A DNA stretch of 47,589 nt from an uncultured bacterium (GTDB lineage: Bacteria > UBP6 > UBA1177), in contig CAJOFY010000009.1 in the NCBI GenBank assembly GCA_905233945.1, forward strand, positions 1 to 47,589, given 5' to 3'. The notes under the pieces are model-generated. The model worked only from the letters and a program-made list of their open reading frames with translations, had not been told where the DNA came from and did no database searches. The position numbers were made by a program, and so were the translations under genes. Below are positions 31,049 to 40,706 of the stretch, in pieces (position 1 is the first letter of the stretch; each line of letters opens with the position of its first letter).

Positions 31049-32128
31049 ATGAAGAAATGTTGTTCTGCAAAGGCTTTTACCATTATAGAGCTTATGGTGA
31101 GCATTTTTATCACTGTAACGATCATTGCTTCCTTTTATAAACTGTACGATGCGTCGGTCAGAACCGAGCGCTCAGCTTCGATCCGTGTCGCCGTAAACCT
31201 TATGGGCGAGCAGATGATCGACACTATCGCCGAGTCTATACGTCTGATGGGGCTCAACAGCGTGAAGAGCGATTATCTGGAATCGACAGGCGCTGACGGC
31301 AATGTCGGAATCATCCGCCATGCCGGCGAGTATAAATTCGTCTATCTTTCCCCGTACGGTTCCCCGATCACGAAAGTCAAGACAGCCGAATCAAATTTTC
31401 CGTCATGCAAGTTCAAACTTTTCAATACTGCCGCTTTCTACAACGGTGTAAACAAACTCTATTTCCACAATGAGGACGGTTTCTTCAAGACGGTTTCCGT
31501 CGGAACGCCTACCTATCTTTCAGACGGTATACAGGTAAATGTTACTTTTTCAGAAAACGACAAGTACAATACAATCGGCTGCGAACAGGTTTTTCCGGAA
31601 GGCTCGCTTGTTACGGGCGAAGATTTTGTCTATACGCTGGAATATACATCGGGCGGCACCGGCTCAACCAACTCTCTGACACTTTCCTATGCGAAGGAAA
31701 GCAGCGCTGTCGGTGTAACCGACGGTACCCTGGTGGATTTCAGCTACAATCCGGAGAATAACAACAATTATTATAGTATGCCTAAATTCGTTCTGGAGTA
31801 TCTCGTTGAAAGTTGCACAGAAGAAAATGAAACAGTTGTCTGCCAGAGAAACTGGAAAACTCCGAAAAGCAGTGTTCTTGAGGCGGAAGATGTAAAGGGT
31901 ATGATCGCGGTCAGGTTCGGTTTCATCCTTCTTTCCAGAAAAGAGAGGGTTTACTCCGGCAGCGACACTCCCGGCAGTCTGCCGACATACTGTATATTCA
32001 AATCGGATAACGATCAGGATTACTACTGCGACACTCTGCCGAGCTTGAACTATACGGCTTCCGTTTTCCGCAAGGTTGTTTATCTTGCGAACTACCGTTT
32101 CCTTAAAGATCAGACACCAGTTGAATAG
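31049..32128 (+). CDS. pilW: Type IV minor prepilin (PilW-like)
   Basis: A 359-residue protein, the typical larger size of PilW/GspJ-type minor pilins. Prepilin signal: leader MKKCCSAKA followed by FTIIELMVSIFITVTIIASF; cleavage would be after KA, with Phe +1 and Glu +5. The leader carries two adjacent Cys. The head includes RVAVNLMGEQMIDTIAESIR (the amphipathic helix typical of PilW) and several Cys pairs (SCKFKL, GCEQVF, ESCTEENETVVCQ, TYCIF...YYCDTL). It lies 16 bases after pilV with aggagg upstream. It is expected in the PilY1-containing tip complex that primes fibre assembly. Confidence 0.8.
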   Translation: MKKCCSAKAFTIIELMVSIFITVTIIASFYKLYDASVRTERSASIRVAVNLMGEQMIDTIAESIRLMGLNSVKSDYLESTGADGNVGIIRHAGEYKFVYLSPYGSPITKVKTAESNFPSCKFKLFNTAAFYNGVNKLYFHNEDGFFKTVSVGTPTYLSDGIQVNVTFSENDKYNTIGCEQVFPEGSLVTGEDFVYTLEYTSGGTGSTNSLTLSYAKESSAVGVTDGTLVDFSYNPENNNNYYSMPKFVLEYLVESCTEENETVVCQRNWKTPKSSVLEAEDVKGMIAVRFGFILLSRKERVYSGSDTPGSLPTYCIFKSDNDQDYYCDTLPSLNYTASVFRKVVYLANYRFLKDQTPVE

Positions 32129-32140
32129 GTGAGGTGGCAA

Positions 32141-32779
32141 ATGTTCGATTTTATTGGTAAAAAACGACCGGGGGTCGCGCTTTTCATCAGCGTTCTGATG
32201 ACGTTGACCCTTTCGATTATCGCTCTCGCGACGATGGCAAGGCTTTCCGAAAGTGCCCACACGACAGGAAAAGAGCTTCAGGACAAGAGGCTTCTGGCTT
32301 ACGCTTATTCGGCTGTAAACATCGTGAACGGCGAGCTCAGAAACCTTATCGATTCGACTTTCCAGTTTGAGGAAGCCTACTCCCTTTCGGGCAACCTCGG
32401 CGGCAGTACGACCAGCAACGACGGTAAATTCAGATATTTTCCCAAGGATATCATGTCGGCCACGAATGCTTCCGACATGCCTGATTTCGCATACCGCGCC
32501 GTTGCGAGGAAAGTAACGAAAACGGATTATCCGAAACTTTACGGCCTGAATGAAGACAAGAAGACAAAATACGGTTCTGATTCAAACGCCTGCTACGATA
32601 TAACGGTCGATGTCAGGGAAGTCATGTATGTCGGAGCCAGCAGCTATGTCACTTTCAAGGACAACAGCAACGTAATCCAGGGCAAAAACGATTTCGCACT
32701 CGGCAAAATGAAAACCATCGGTTTGATAAGCTGTTTTTCAAGAGACGGCGAGAACGAATACGCAGAAGATGATGATTAA
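32141..32779 (+). CDS. pilX: Type IV minor prepilin (PilX/GspK-like)
   Basis: The start is ATG 32141, six bases after gagg (32131-32134); an upstream GTG (32129) overlaps that site. The leader MFDFIGKKRPG is followed by VALFISVLMTLTLSIIALAT, with no Glu at +5, as is usual for PilX/GspK proteins, which sit at the very tip. The 212-residue product continues with ARLSESAHTTGKELQDKRLLAYAYSAV (amphipathic helix), again PilX-like, and a small head with one Cys near the middle (SNACYDITVDVREV) and one near the end (GLISCFSRDG). It lies between the PilW-like and PilY1-like genes, the order in Pseudomonas. Confidence 0.8.
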   Translation: MFDFIGKKRPGVALFISVLMTLTLSIIALATMARLSESAHTTGKELQDKRLLAYAYSAVNIVNGELRNLIDSTFQFEEAYSLSGNLGGSTTSNDGKFRYFPKDIMSATNASDMPDFAYRAVARKVTKTDYPKLYGLNEDKKTKYGSDSNACYDITVDVREVMYVGASSYVTFKDNSNVIQGKNDFALGKMKTIGLISCFSRDGENEYAEDDD

Positions 32780-32803
32780 AACGGGGACTAAAGGGGTATA
32801 AAG

Positions 32804-35800
32804 ATGAGAAAAGACACATTTTTCAGCAAAATTTTTACTGTATTTCTGCTTGTCATCTCTTTCTCTTCCGGCGTTTATGCCGAGGCTACGACGATGTCAG
32901 ACAGTCTCAAGGACGATGTAACGGCGATGATCACCAATGCGAAGAAACTGCCGCATCAGATTTTTATCGTCGATTCGTCTGAAAGCATGAACACCTCCGC
33001 ATACAGCGATTATCTCGATACGTGCGCGGACGGCAAAACCAACCTCGAAAAGGCGCTGGCTCTTTGCAATAACGCTGTAAAGCAGTGTCATAACGTCGAA
33101 AGCAACGCGATGTGCGACGTCGATCTCGGGTGCGGTGACGTACAGTCAAAATGTACCGAGATCGAGAAACTGAAAACCAAGCTGAATGCACAGTGCCTCA
33201 AGGCTGAGACCATACTCGGCAAAGTCGGCATATACGAAACTGACGCGTATGACGGTTCCAAGGCTAAAAAATATGTAGGTCCCTGGGATCCGAGCAAATT
33301 TTATGACGACGACCTCTGTTTCTATGACTGGACTGCCGATACGAACTCCGATGTCATCGAAGGAACAAAGGCTTACGAAGACGAGATGGCAAGGGCTAAA
33401 CAGGCGGCTGCCGACGCAAACGAAGCAGCGGGCACAGACATTTATACCGCTGACAATTTCCTGAATCTCGGCAACCTCTATGGCGGCTCCGCGAACGAGT
33501 ACAACAAGCAGAAGCTCTGCCAGAAATGGGGCAAAACCGGTGAGGACTGCGACAAGGCTTTCAATAATTTAAAAGCGCAGAGCGGTGGCTACGTCACCGA
33601 CCGCCGCGACTGGGACTGCCTGACCGACGGTTCCGGAACTTTCCTTCATAAAAGCGCAGATCTGGACACCGATTCCTGGCAGCAGATGAAGGTTGACAAA
33701 GGCGGTGTCAGCGGACTCTGGCTCAACTGGAAGTACGCTACGTCGCTTGACGCCATCAAAATTATCCTTGCAAATATCCACGAATTTTCATTCCCGCCGA
33801 GAAAACGCGGCGACGACGAGTGTTACAGATCCGTTTATATCCCGTATCAGGAATATCAGGACGCCATTGTCTGCTCCGACGATGATGTTGCGGCAGGCAA
33901 TTTCGGCTGTCAGGAAGCCGGTGCTCCGGTAAACTGTTCCGAAGCCGATGTCGAGAATCATGAGACTGAAAACAGCAACTGTGACAGCGAAAGCGCGGTG
34001 GGAAACCCGAAATATGTCACCAGAAAGGCGTGTTTCGTCGCTTTCGAGCCTACGCTCGGCGAAAATGAGGAGAAGCTTAAATCTCTCAGGACGGCAATAG
34101 ATTCAATGTGGACTGTCCAGCAGAAAGTTCCGGATGTTGATGCTGAAGCTTCCGAAAACAACGCCTGCGATCCTACGAAATGCGACAGCTTTATGGGTGA
34201 CTTTGTCCACAAATTTCCGATACACAAAGCCAATGACTATGGAAATTACACTACAGATTCCTCCCAGTGCGACAAGTGCTACAAGTGGGAGCTCAACGCC
34301 GACAACACCGGCGTTTTTGTCGAGACCGACTGTCACAGCTTCTCGGGTACTACGGAAGGTGCCGGCGAGACAAAAACGCTCGGATCGGTCGATGAAACCC
34401 TTTCCAAGCAGTGCTGCAAGGCTTTCAACTGTACAAACCCGAAATGCAGGGACAACGATATCTGCTGCAAAGACAACGCAGGTGCTTATCCTGACGCTGC
34501 TCACGGCGGTGACGAGAATCTCGAAGGCTACAAGACATGCAGGAAAGTAGGCGAAGGCGGCGCGGATTATTCGTGTGTACTCGGCTTCTACAGTGAATAC
34601 GACCAGGATGCAAACCACTGCTGTGCCGAGTCTTCATGCGCCGAAGCCGGAACGTCATCGACTTATCACGATGATTTTCTTGATATGGATTGCGACAAAT
34701 GCGATACCGGCTCCGCTCTGGGAAGCGATACTTTTGAGACAACCACCGGAGTTGTCAAGATTCTTCCGCATGCTGTCGATGATGACGGAAATCCTCTGGC
34801 TTACTGCGGTGTAAACAGCACCGAGGACAACTGCCAGGACATCAAAGTGACTGTCGGCATCAAATCTGAAGCCACTGTCAATTACGACGAAATTTCGAGC
34901 ATAAAGTTCACTGTTTACTATGACTGCGAGGATTCGGGCAACGACCACCCCGACCATCTTCTCGGAACAGGAACCTGCTCTTCTGCTTCAACCTGCGAAG
35001 CCGTTGTCAGCGGCGATCTCAGCGGATGCAGCGAGGAAGGCTACCGCATGGAGGCTTTTGTCACGGTAACGCGCAAAAGCTGCCATTTCTCCGAGATGAA
35101 TGTCAAGTTCGACGTAGGTTATTCGTTCGGCGATTTCAAAGACGGTGCCTATGAAGGTTACGCGCACGGTACATATTCCAACAGAACGGTTTTCCAGACC
35201 GACGAGGCGTTCTACAATACTTATAGTTATCAGACGACATCCTCTGCCGACAAAGTTTACGAATACGAGTGCAAAGCTTCTTTCTACAACAGGGAAGTCG
35301 TTACCCTCGACGGCGGTTCCTGCCCGAGCGCATCGAATGCTCCGTCATACATCAACCAGGGCCGTGAGGGCGAAAAGGTCGAGTTCTGCGAGGCCAGAAC
35401 CTATGAAAGAGAGGTCCTTGCCAGAGACCAGTGGCTGCAGCCGACAAAAGTTGCGTGTTCGTGGCTCTGCAGAACGGCTGAAACATACGATGACCCGTGG
35501 AAATGCGCATCTTTCTTCTATATGATGGACGATATTCAGCGTAACGGCCCCGAGTCGTGCAAGAACGGTGAGTGCAAATCTGCAATGACTTCCAACAGCG
35601 CCCTGGAATCGTGCTGCAAGTGCGTAAGCCAGTCTCAGGGCCAGTATTACCACCATGAGACTCCGGGACAGGTACAAATGTCTAGCGGAACATACACATG
35701 TGCGGTCAGCGGCTATCAGTACGCGACGGGAAGCAACGGATTCACGACCACGGCAGGCGGCTTCCAGGCTGAAATCATCAACGGCCACACGAAGGAAGGC

Positions 35801-38800
35801 GGTACTGACGGATACTACAACCTTTCTCCTTACAGAATCCAGAATGAAGCCGGCGAGACCGTTCTCTGGTCTCCGTATCCGGAACAGAACGGATGGTATA
35901 CGCAGTTCAGCCTTATCCACTCGGTAAACGGCAGAAGATACCTCGGCGATTCACTTACAAGCCTTTTCACGACCAACGATCCGTCAGGCAGAATATCGGT
36001 CTGCATAAACGATCTTCTCTGGAACTGGGAGGGCGAAGACTGCAACAGCTGCGGAACCGGATGCTGCGCGATCGATTTGAGCCAGGACAGCAACAACTGC
36101 GATTATCCGCAGTTCTGGATGAAGATGCCGCACGGAAACGGCGGAAAACTTCTTCTCGGGGCTACCAACCTGCTGAGTGAAGGCGAAGCCGAGTTCAGAG
36201 CCCAGATCAAAGCTCTCAGGGCTGTAGGTCCTGCGACTCTCGGTGAAACGCTTTACGATTCATGGCGTTACCTCGGCGGAATGTACGCTCTTTATGACGC
36301 TGACTATAAATCGAAGCCCTACACTTCGCCGTACGAGGCCAATGACGCCGAGTGCTTTACAAACGAAGCTGTCGTCATTTCAGGCGGAAACCCGCAGTTC
36401 GACGACAACTACGAGCTTGAGAGAATCGGTGCCGCGACCTGTTCCGCAACATTCCAGGTTTACCAGACAGCTGCGCAGGTTCCGACGGATAAGCCGTGCA
36501 TAAAGAATTCCGGCTATGACGACGAGAGTCTTAAAAACTGGAGCGCTACCCAGCACAATCCTTATCTTACGGATCAGTGGGAGAAGAGTTCTCTCATGAA
36601 CGTCGCGAGATTTGTCAACAGAAACACTTTCTGGAGCAAGGATGAAAGCTGCCGTCATGCTTCGATTCAGGAGAACGGCGACGGTTACAGCACGGAATGC
36701 GGCGGAAACAACCCCAACGCTCAGGACATGGATGCAAATATTCCTCTTATTGACCGTGTCCACGCGATCGGAATAGGCGAATGGGGACTTACGGCGATGT
36801 ATCAGGTTCTTACCGGAAACAATCCTGACGCAACTTTCATTGACGCAAGCTTCATTCAGAATACCGCGACGATTACAGAACGTGACGGCGAGCAGGGAAG
36901 ATACTACACTCTGACGGCGACCGAGAATACAGGTTCCGGCAGCCAGACATGCAACGACGGTGCCGGCGGAAGTTTTAACGACCTCACATGTCTTTTCTCC
37001 TCTTTCGTAAACCAGCCCAGATCCACGGATGTCGTTGTCGGCAGGCCGCACTGGACTTCATCGCTTGTCCAGCCGTACGATGTCGAGGAAAAATACCGCG
37101 GTCCCGAGGCCTTTACTGCCGGAACGGTTCCTGTTGACGGAACTGTAAGCCGTTTCTGGTTCGGAAACCTCAAAAAATATGAAATTTCCAGTGAAAGCGG
37201 CGGTTCCTGCCCGATATACGACGACAACACCGCGAAGTGCGGCGAGTGGAAACGCCAGACTTTCGATGCGCTTGACTGTTTCGGAAAACAGGCGGGCGAT
37301 GTCGGCGGCGGTTTCTCTGTTCCGGAAGGCGGTTCGGAGGAGAATCTCAAGCAGTTCGAGAAGCTGATGATCGGCGGCGCTGCGGCACAGCTGAGGAAAA
37401 TGGCGGAAGAGTCGCCTGCGTGCGGCGAATTCCCGTGCTTCAAGTCTTCAGACAGAAAATTTTACTACGACCTTGACGGTTCGATGCATGATCTCAAGAG
37501 TACCGACGGCGGGGAACTGCTTTACAAGTTCAAACCTTTCAAAACCAACCTCACTGCTGATACGCTCAACAGAATTTTCGATTATATGGCCGGTTACGAC
37601 TCTTTCAAGACAACGGATGACGCAAGAAAGAAAATCAGATACAGCGAAGGCACCGGAGAAGAGACTTTCATGGTTGACGATCCGTTCAGCGTCGATTTCA
37701 ACCACACGACGAAACTTACGCTCCGTCCGCTTCTTCTCGGCGCGATAGTCCACTCGAAACCTGTTGCGGTTTACTATAACAATTCCTCTACGACAAGGAT
37801 CTATGCCGGAGCGAACGACGGTATGCTCCACGCGTTTGACGAGGAGGGCAAGGAGGTTTACGCCTATATGCCGACTCCTGCGTTCAAAAATATCACGAAT
37901 TTCGCTAACTCGAATTCGACCATATCCTTCAATGCCACGGTTGACGGTCCGATCACGCTGTTCCACATCGACCAGAGCCACGACGGAATCATCAACAACG
38001 GCGAGAAGGCATTCCTTATTTTCGGTTACAGACGAGGCGCTGCGGGCTACACCGTAATTGATGTCTCCAGTCCGGACAAACCGAAATTCGTACAGCATCT
38101 CAACACGGATGCCGGCTACAGTTTCGCCAAGGCGATGATTTTCAGAAAGTGTCTGGGCCAGTGCAGCTACGCGAACGATCTTGAGTACTATCTCGCAGTG
38201 CCCGGCGGTTACGACACTTGCCACGATCCTGCCGCTTTGACGACTGCCGACGAGGACAACTATACAACATGCGAGCAGAACGGACTCACCGGCAACAAGT
38301 TCAGACTCTACAAGTTCGACAAGACCGACAACAGGTTCTCGAGTTATGTCGAGTTCAGCACAGCCAATTCCTCGCCGCTCGGAGACTTCGAGAAATCGTG
38401 GCTTGTAACTTCGTTCACCGCAACTCCTTTTATCGTCAACACAAGCGGAAAAGCTGCGGTCAACACCGAATACGTCTACTTCACGGATCTTTCGGGAACC
38501 GTTTTCAGAGTCGATGTCACCTCAAATTCGATGTCTGACTGGACTGCAAAGGTCGTTTACGCAAAGAGAAACGGCGGAAGCGGCACGACGCTCAAGGAGG
38601 TCTCATGGGATGAAGTCGGCAGAACTTTCGTCGGCGCGACATTCTTCCCGCCGCTCGAAAGGTACAACCCGTCGAGAAAGTCGTCAGGCACAGCTGATAC
38701 CGAATGGAAGATTCCGTTCCCGGTAATCGCAGGAAACGCGGCCAACCCGAAGTTCATGAGACGTGAAGTCCTCACCACGTTCTACGACAACAAATCATCG

Positions 38801-39349
38801 GAATACGATTATGCTGATCTCTACGACAGCGACTTCTATCTCAACTCGGACGGTGAATCGCACACACCCAAGAACGAAATGATAGAAGAAAAGCACGGCT
38901 GGAGGGTAAGATTCGCCGACAACGGTGAAAAGGGTATTACCGAGCCGCTCATAGTCTACGATATCTACAACAGCGGAAGCGCAGACTCGTCGTTCAACAG
39001 CGCGAACAGCTATTCGATCGCGTGGAACACATACATTCCGATGAAGGCAACAAAGTGCAAGACTTTCGGAACGAGCAGCAACTACGAGAGATATATTCCT
39101 GACGGCTCGCAGGTATTCACCAACACCGAGATGACCGGCGAAAACGGCGAATGGACTCTTGCAGCCGACAACAGCGGTCAGTGCGTCTCCGAGGAGGCCA
39201 ACCTGAGTCTTGCTACGTCAGTCGGAATAGTCGCGACCGAAGACGGTTACGACCTCACTTTCGGTGCAGGTGCCGAGATCTTCAGAAAGCAGAAGCTCAC
39301 TGTCAAGAGGAACTCGACTTATATTATCAAATGGTATGAACTCTATTAG
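32804..39349 (+). CDS. pilY1: PilY1-like pilus tip protein, enlarged and cysteine-rich
   Basis: A 2181-residue protein, nearly twice the usual PilY1 length (about 1100-1200). It has a signal peptide (MRKDTFFSKIFTVFLLVISFSSGVYA), then a von Willebrand A-like segment starting near residue 50 with the metal-binding DxSxS motif in FIVDSSESMNTSAYSDYLD. A long cysteine-rich region (about 350-1130, with CCKAFNCTNPKC-type clusters) interrupts or extends this part. From about 1636 comes the PilY1 beta-propeller: RPLLLGAIVHSKPVAVYYNN, IYAGANDGMLHAFDEEGKEV, GAAGYTVIDVSSPDKPKF and a later EYVYFTDLSGTVFRVDV. Residues about 1723-1734, DQSHDGIINNGE, match an EF-hand-type calcium loop, the place where PilY1 binds calcium to regulate retraction. 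Same operon as the minor pilins (24-base gap, aagggg site). Confidence 0.9.
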   Translation: MRKDTFFSKIFTVFLLVISFSSGVYAEATTMSDSLKDDVTAMITNAKKLPHQIFIVDSSESMNTSAYSDYLDTCADGKTNLEKALALCNNAVKQCHNVESNAMCDVDLGCGDVQSKCTEIEKLKTKLNAQCLKAETILGKVGIYETDAYDGSKAKKYVGPWDPSKFYDDDLCFYDWTADTNSDVIEGTKAYEDEMARAKQAAADANEAAGTDIYTADNFLNLGNLYGGSANEYNKQKLCQKWGKTGEDCDKAFNNLKAQSGGYVTDRRDWDCLTDGSGTFLHKSADLDTDSWQQMKVDKGGVSGLWLNWKYATSLDAIKIILANIHEFSFPPRKRGDDECYRSVYIPYQEYQDAIVCSDDDVAAGNFGCQEAGAPVNCSEADVENHETENSNCDSESAVGNPKYVTRKACFVAFEPTLGENEEKLKSLRTAIDSMWTVQQKVPDVDAEASENNACDPTKCDSFMGDFVHKFPIHKANDYGNYTTDSSQCDKCYKWELNADNTGVFVETDCHSFSGTTEGAGETKTLGSVDETLSKQCCKAFNCTNPKCRDNDICCKDNAGAYPDAAHGGDENLEGYKTCRKVGEGGADYSCVLGFYSEYDQDANHCCAESSCAEAGTSSTYHDDFLDMDCDKCDTGSALGSDTFETTTGVVKILPHAVDDDGNPLAYCGVNSTEDNCQDIKVTVGIKSEATVNYDEISSIKFTVYYDCEDSGNDHPDHLLGTGTCSSASTCEAVVSGDLSGCSEEGYRMEAFVTVTRKSCHFSEMNVKFDVGYSFGDFKDGAYEGYAHGTYSNRTVFQTDEAFYNTYSYQTTSSADKVYEYECKASFYNREVVTLDGGSCPSASNAPSYINQGREGEKVEFCEARTYEREVLARDQWLQPTKVACSWLCRTAETYDDPWKCASFFYMMDDIQRNGPESCKNGECKSAMTSNSALESCCKCVSQSQGQYYHHETPGQVQMSSGTYTCAVSGYQYATGSNGFTTTAGGFQAEIINGHTKEGGTDGYYNLSPYRIQNEAGETVLWSPYPEQNGWYTQFSLIHSVNGRRYLGDSLTSLFTTNDPSGRISVCINDLLWNWEGEDCNSCGTGCCAIDLSQDSNNCDYPQFWMKMPHGNGGKLLLGATNLLSEGEAEFRAQIKALRAVGPATLGETLYDSWRYLGGMYALYDADYKSKPYTSPYEANDAECFTNEAVVISGGNPQFDDNYELERIGAATCSATFQVYQTAAQVPTDKPCIKNSGYDDESLKNWSATQHNPYLTDQWEKSSLMNVARFVNRNTFWSKDESCRHASIQENGDGYSTECGGNNPNAQDMDANIPLIDRVHAIGIGEWGLTAMYQVLTGNNPDATFIDASFIQNTATITERDGEQGRYYTLTATENTGSGSQTCNDGAGGSFNDLTCLFSSFVNQPRSTDVVVGRPHWTSSLVQPYDVEEKYRGPEAFTAGTVPVDGTVSRFWFGNLKKYEISSESGGSCPIYDDNTAKCGEWKRQTFDALDCFGKQAGDVGGGFSVPEGGSEENLKQFEKLMIGGAAAQLRKMAEESPACGEFPCFKSSDRKFYYDLDGSMHDLKSTDGGELLYKFKPFKTNLTADTLNRIFDYMAGYDSFKTTDDARKKIRYSEGTGEETFMVDDPFSVDFNHTTKLTLRPLLLGAIVHSKPVAVYYNNSSTTRIYAGANDGMLHAFDEEGKEVYAYMPTPAFKNITNFANSNSTISFNATVDGPITLFHIDQSHDGIINNGEKAFLIFGYRRGAAGYTVIDVSSPDKPKFVQHLNTDAGYSFAKAMIFRKCLGQCSYANDLEYYLAVPGGYDTCHDPAALTTADEDNYTTCEQNGLTGNKFRLYKFDKTDNRFSSYVEFSTANSSPLGDFEKSWLVTSFTATPFIVNTSGKAAVNTEYVYFTDLSGTVFRVDVTSNSMSDWTAKVVYAKRNGGSGTTLKEVSWDEVGRTFVGATFFPPLERYNPSRKSSGTADTEWKIPFPVIAGNAANPKFMRREVLTTFYDNKSSEYDYADLYDSDFYLNSDGESHTPKNEMIEEKHGWRVRFADNGEKGITEPLIVYDIYNSGSADSSFNSANSYSIAWNTYIPMKATKCKTFGTSSNYERYIPDGSQVFTNTEMTGENGEWTLAADNSGQCVSEEANLSLATSVGIVATEDGYDLTFGAGAEIFRKQKLTVKRNSTYIIKWYELY

Positions 39350-39361
39350 CAGGAGGGTGAT

Positions 39362-40150
39362 ATGAGAAAGGTTTTAGTTCTGTTTTTTGCCGTGATTTCG
39401 TTTCTTCCGCTTTTTGCGGATCTTAGAAATGTCGATCCGGGAAATTCCTACTCGGAGTTTTCCTACATCGTCATGGTCGGCCAGGTTGTCGAAGTCACCC
39501 CGTTTTCGGTAGTTTTTGAAAATACTGCTTACGGAACAAGGGCTACAAATGCAAGAATCATGCAGCTCAACATGCTTTACAACCGCGACAACGATTTCAG
39601 GTCGCACGGACTGGCGAACGCGCTGCGCGCCGCAAGCGTCAAGGACGGGAGAATGAGACTCAGTTTCTATCTCGACAACATCCTCAGCATTTTTGACGAC
39701 AACGTCTCGACCTACATGAAATACATTCCTCTCTATTATCTTTTCAAGAACAATATCAACGATCTGAAACTTCCGAAAGAGACGATGGAATCTTTGAAGA
39801 AGCAGTCGCTTGACTACTACATTTCGCTGCCGATGGCACAGGATCTTATGAAAAATTCGTGGCTTGCCGCAGTTTTCACGATAAATCCCGCCAACAACAA
39901 GCTCGTCTTCAAAACGGGACGTTTTTTTGAAAACCTCGATGAGCTGAACAGCAGCGAATGGGCTTCCGGATACAGGATCCAGGACATTGTCAGAGCCGGA
40001 ATGACCGTTTCGATGACGAAAGCCGTCTTTATCGGCCACGAGTCCGAGGAAGCGCCCGAAAAGAGTGACGACGGCAGCAAGACCAGGAATCCGAGAAAGG
40101 GCAACAACCTCAAGAACAAGGAGAACTCGAATTACGGTATGGAGAAATAG
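39362..40150 (+). CDS. Secreted protein of unknown function in the pilY2 position
   Basis: A 262-residue protein with signal peptide MRKVLVLFFAVISFLPLFA, predicted periplasmic. A beta-rich start (YSEFSYIVMVGQVVEVTPFS, VVFENTAYGTRATNARI) is followed by a helical middle and a charged, Asn/Lys-rich disordered tail (SKTRNPRKGNNLKNKENS). It has no Cys, in contrast to its neighbours. In Pseudomonas the gene between pilY1 and pilE is pilY2, but that protein is much shorter and I see no clear similarity, so only position links them. Start 12 bases after pilY1 with an aggaggg site; stop 1 base before the next pilin start, with the pilin's ribosome site inside this gene. Confidence 0.75.
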   Translation: MRKVLVLFFAVISFLPLFADLRNVDPGNSYSEFSYIVMVGQVVEVTPFSVVFENTAYGTRATNARIMQLNMLYNRDNDFRSHGLANALRAASVKDGRMRLSFYLDNILSIFDDNVSTYMKYIPLYYLFKNNINDLKLPKETMESLKKQSLDYYISLPMAQDLMKNSWLAAVFTINPANNKLVFKTGRFFENLDELNSSEWASGYRIQDIVRAGMTVSMTKAVFIGHESEEAPEKSDDGSKTRNPRKGNNLKNKENSNYGMEK

Positions 40151-40151
40151 A

Positions 40152-40616
40152 ATGAATATTTTTGCTGCAAAATCAAAAGGTTTTACCTTGATCGAGCTGG
40201 CGATAGTCGTCGCTATCATCGGGATTCTGGCAGCTGTAGCCGTTACGGTGTTCGATACGTTTTCGGACAACTCCAAAGTTGACGAAATGAAGTCCGAAAT
40301 TCTTATCGCAGCGGCTTCCCAGGAGAAATTTTACCTTTCTCAGGGCAGATACGCCACGACCGGAAACGACAAAGCCCAGCTTTTAGCCTACTATAGTTTT
40401 CCCAAGGATACCGACTATATGAAGCTGAAGACTGGCGTTGTCGTAAAAGACGGTGTCGGAATGGGCTACTGGGTAAGCGGAGTCCGCAAAATCCGCGGAG
40501 AACTGCACTGCTGGCTTTACACTTCCTCTTTTATGGACACGACGGAAGCGACCAATTTTCGCGAGTTCAAAGCGGGGGACAGCATAAATTACAACGGAGT
40601 TAGCTGTACTTGGTAA
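40152..40616 (+). CDS. pilE: Type IV pilin (PilE-like)
   Basis: A 154-residue protein from ATG 40152, seven bases after ggag (40141-40144). Prepilin signal: MNIFAAKSKGFTLIELAIVV then AIIGILAAVAVTVF, with cleavage after KG and Glu at +5, the canonical pilin helix. The head (about 120 residues) contains AASQEKFYLSQGRYATT, the 'E.y....g.Y' pattern common in PilE/major-pilin relatives, and a C-terminal disulfide-loop candidate (LHCWLYTSS...GVSCTW). The symbol is by size, signal and order after pilY1; it could instead be the major pilin. It is closely linked to the preceding gene. Confidence 0.82.
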   Translation: MNIFAAKSKGFTLIELAIVVAIIGILAAVAVTVFDTFSDNSKVDEMKSEILIAAASQEKFYLSQGRYATTGNDKAQLLAYYSFPKDTDYMKLKTGVVVKDGVGMGYWVSGVRKIRGELHCWLYTSSFMDTTEATNFREFKAGDSINYNGVSCTW

Positions 40617-40652
40617 GGTGAAAAACGGTGAAAAAAGAGGTTTTTAAAAACT

Positions 40653-40679
40653 TTGATTTTATTGTAAAAACAGTATAAT
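40653..40679 (+). promoter_or_regulatory. Probable promoter for the second pilin gene
   Basis: A perfect TATAAT (40674-40679) is preceded by TTGATT (40653-40658, spacer 15) or TTTGAT (40652-40657, spacer 16). It lies in the 90-base gap between two pilin genes, 28 bases before the ATG at 40707. This gap is the largest in the pilus run, which fits a separate transcript for a highly expressed pilin. Confidence 0.45.
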
Positions 40680-40706
40680 AGTAAGGTTTGTTTACAGGAG
40701 ATTGTG

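Noticed and set aside
37448-38224. Minus-strand frame of 258 codons opposite the PilY1-like gene
   Set aside because: Lies wholly within the conserved PilY1 propeller coding sequence and has no start signal or recognisable motif.
39374-40276. Minus-strand frame of 300 codons opposite the secreted protein and pilin
   Set aside because: Antisense to two well-supported genes with signal peptides; low-complexity Val/Arg composition.
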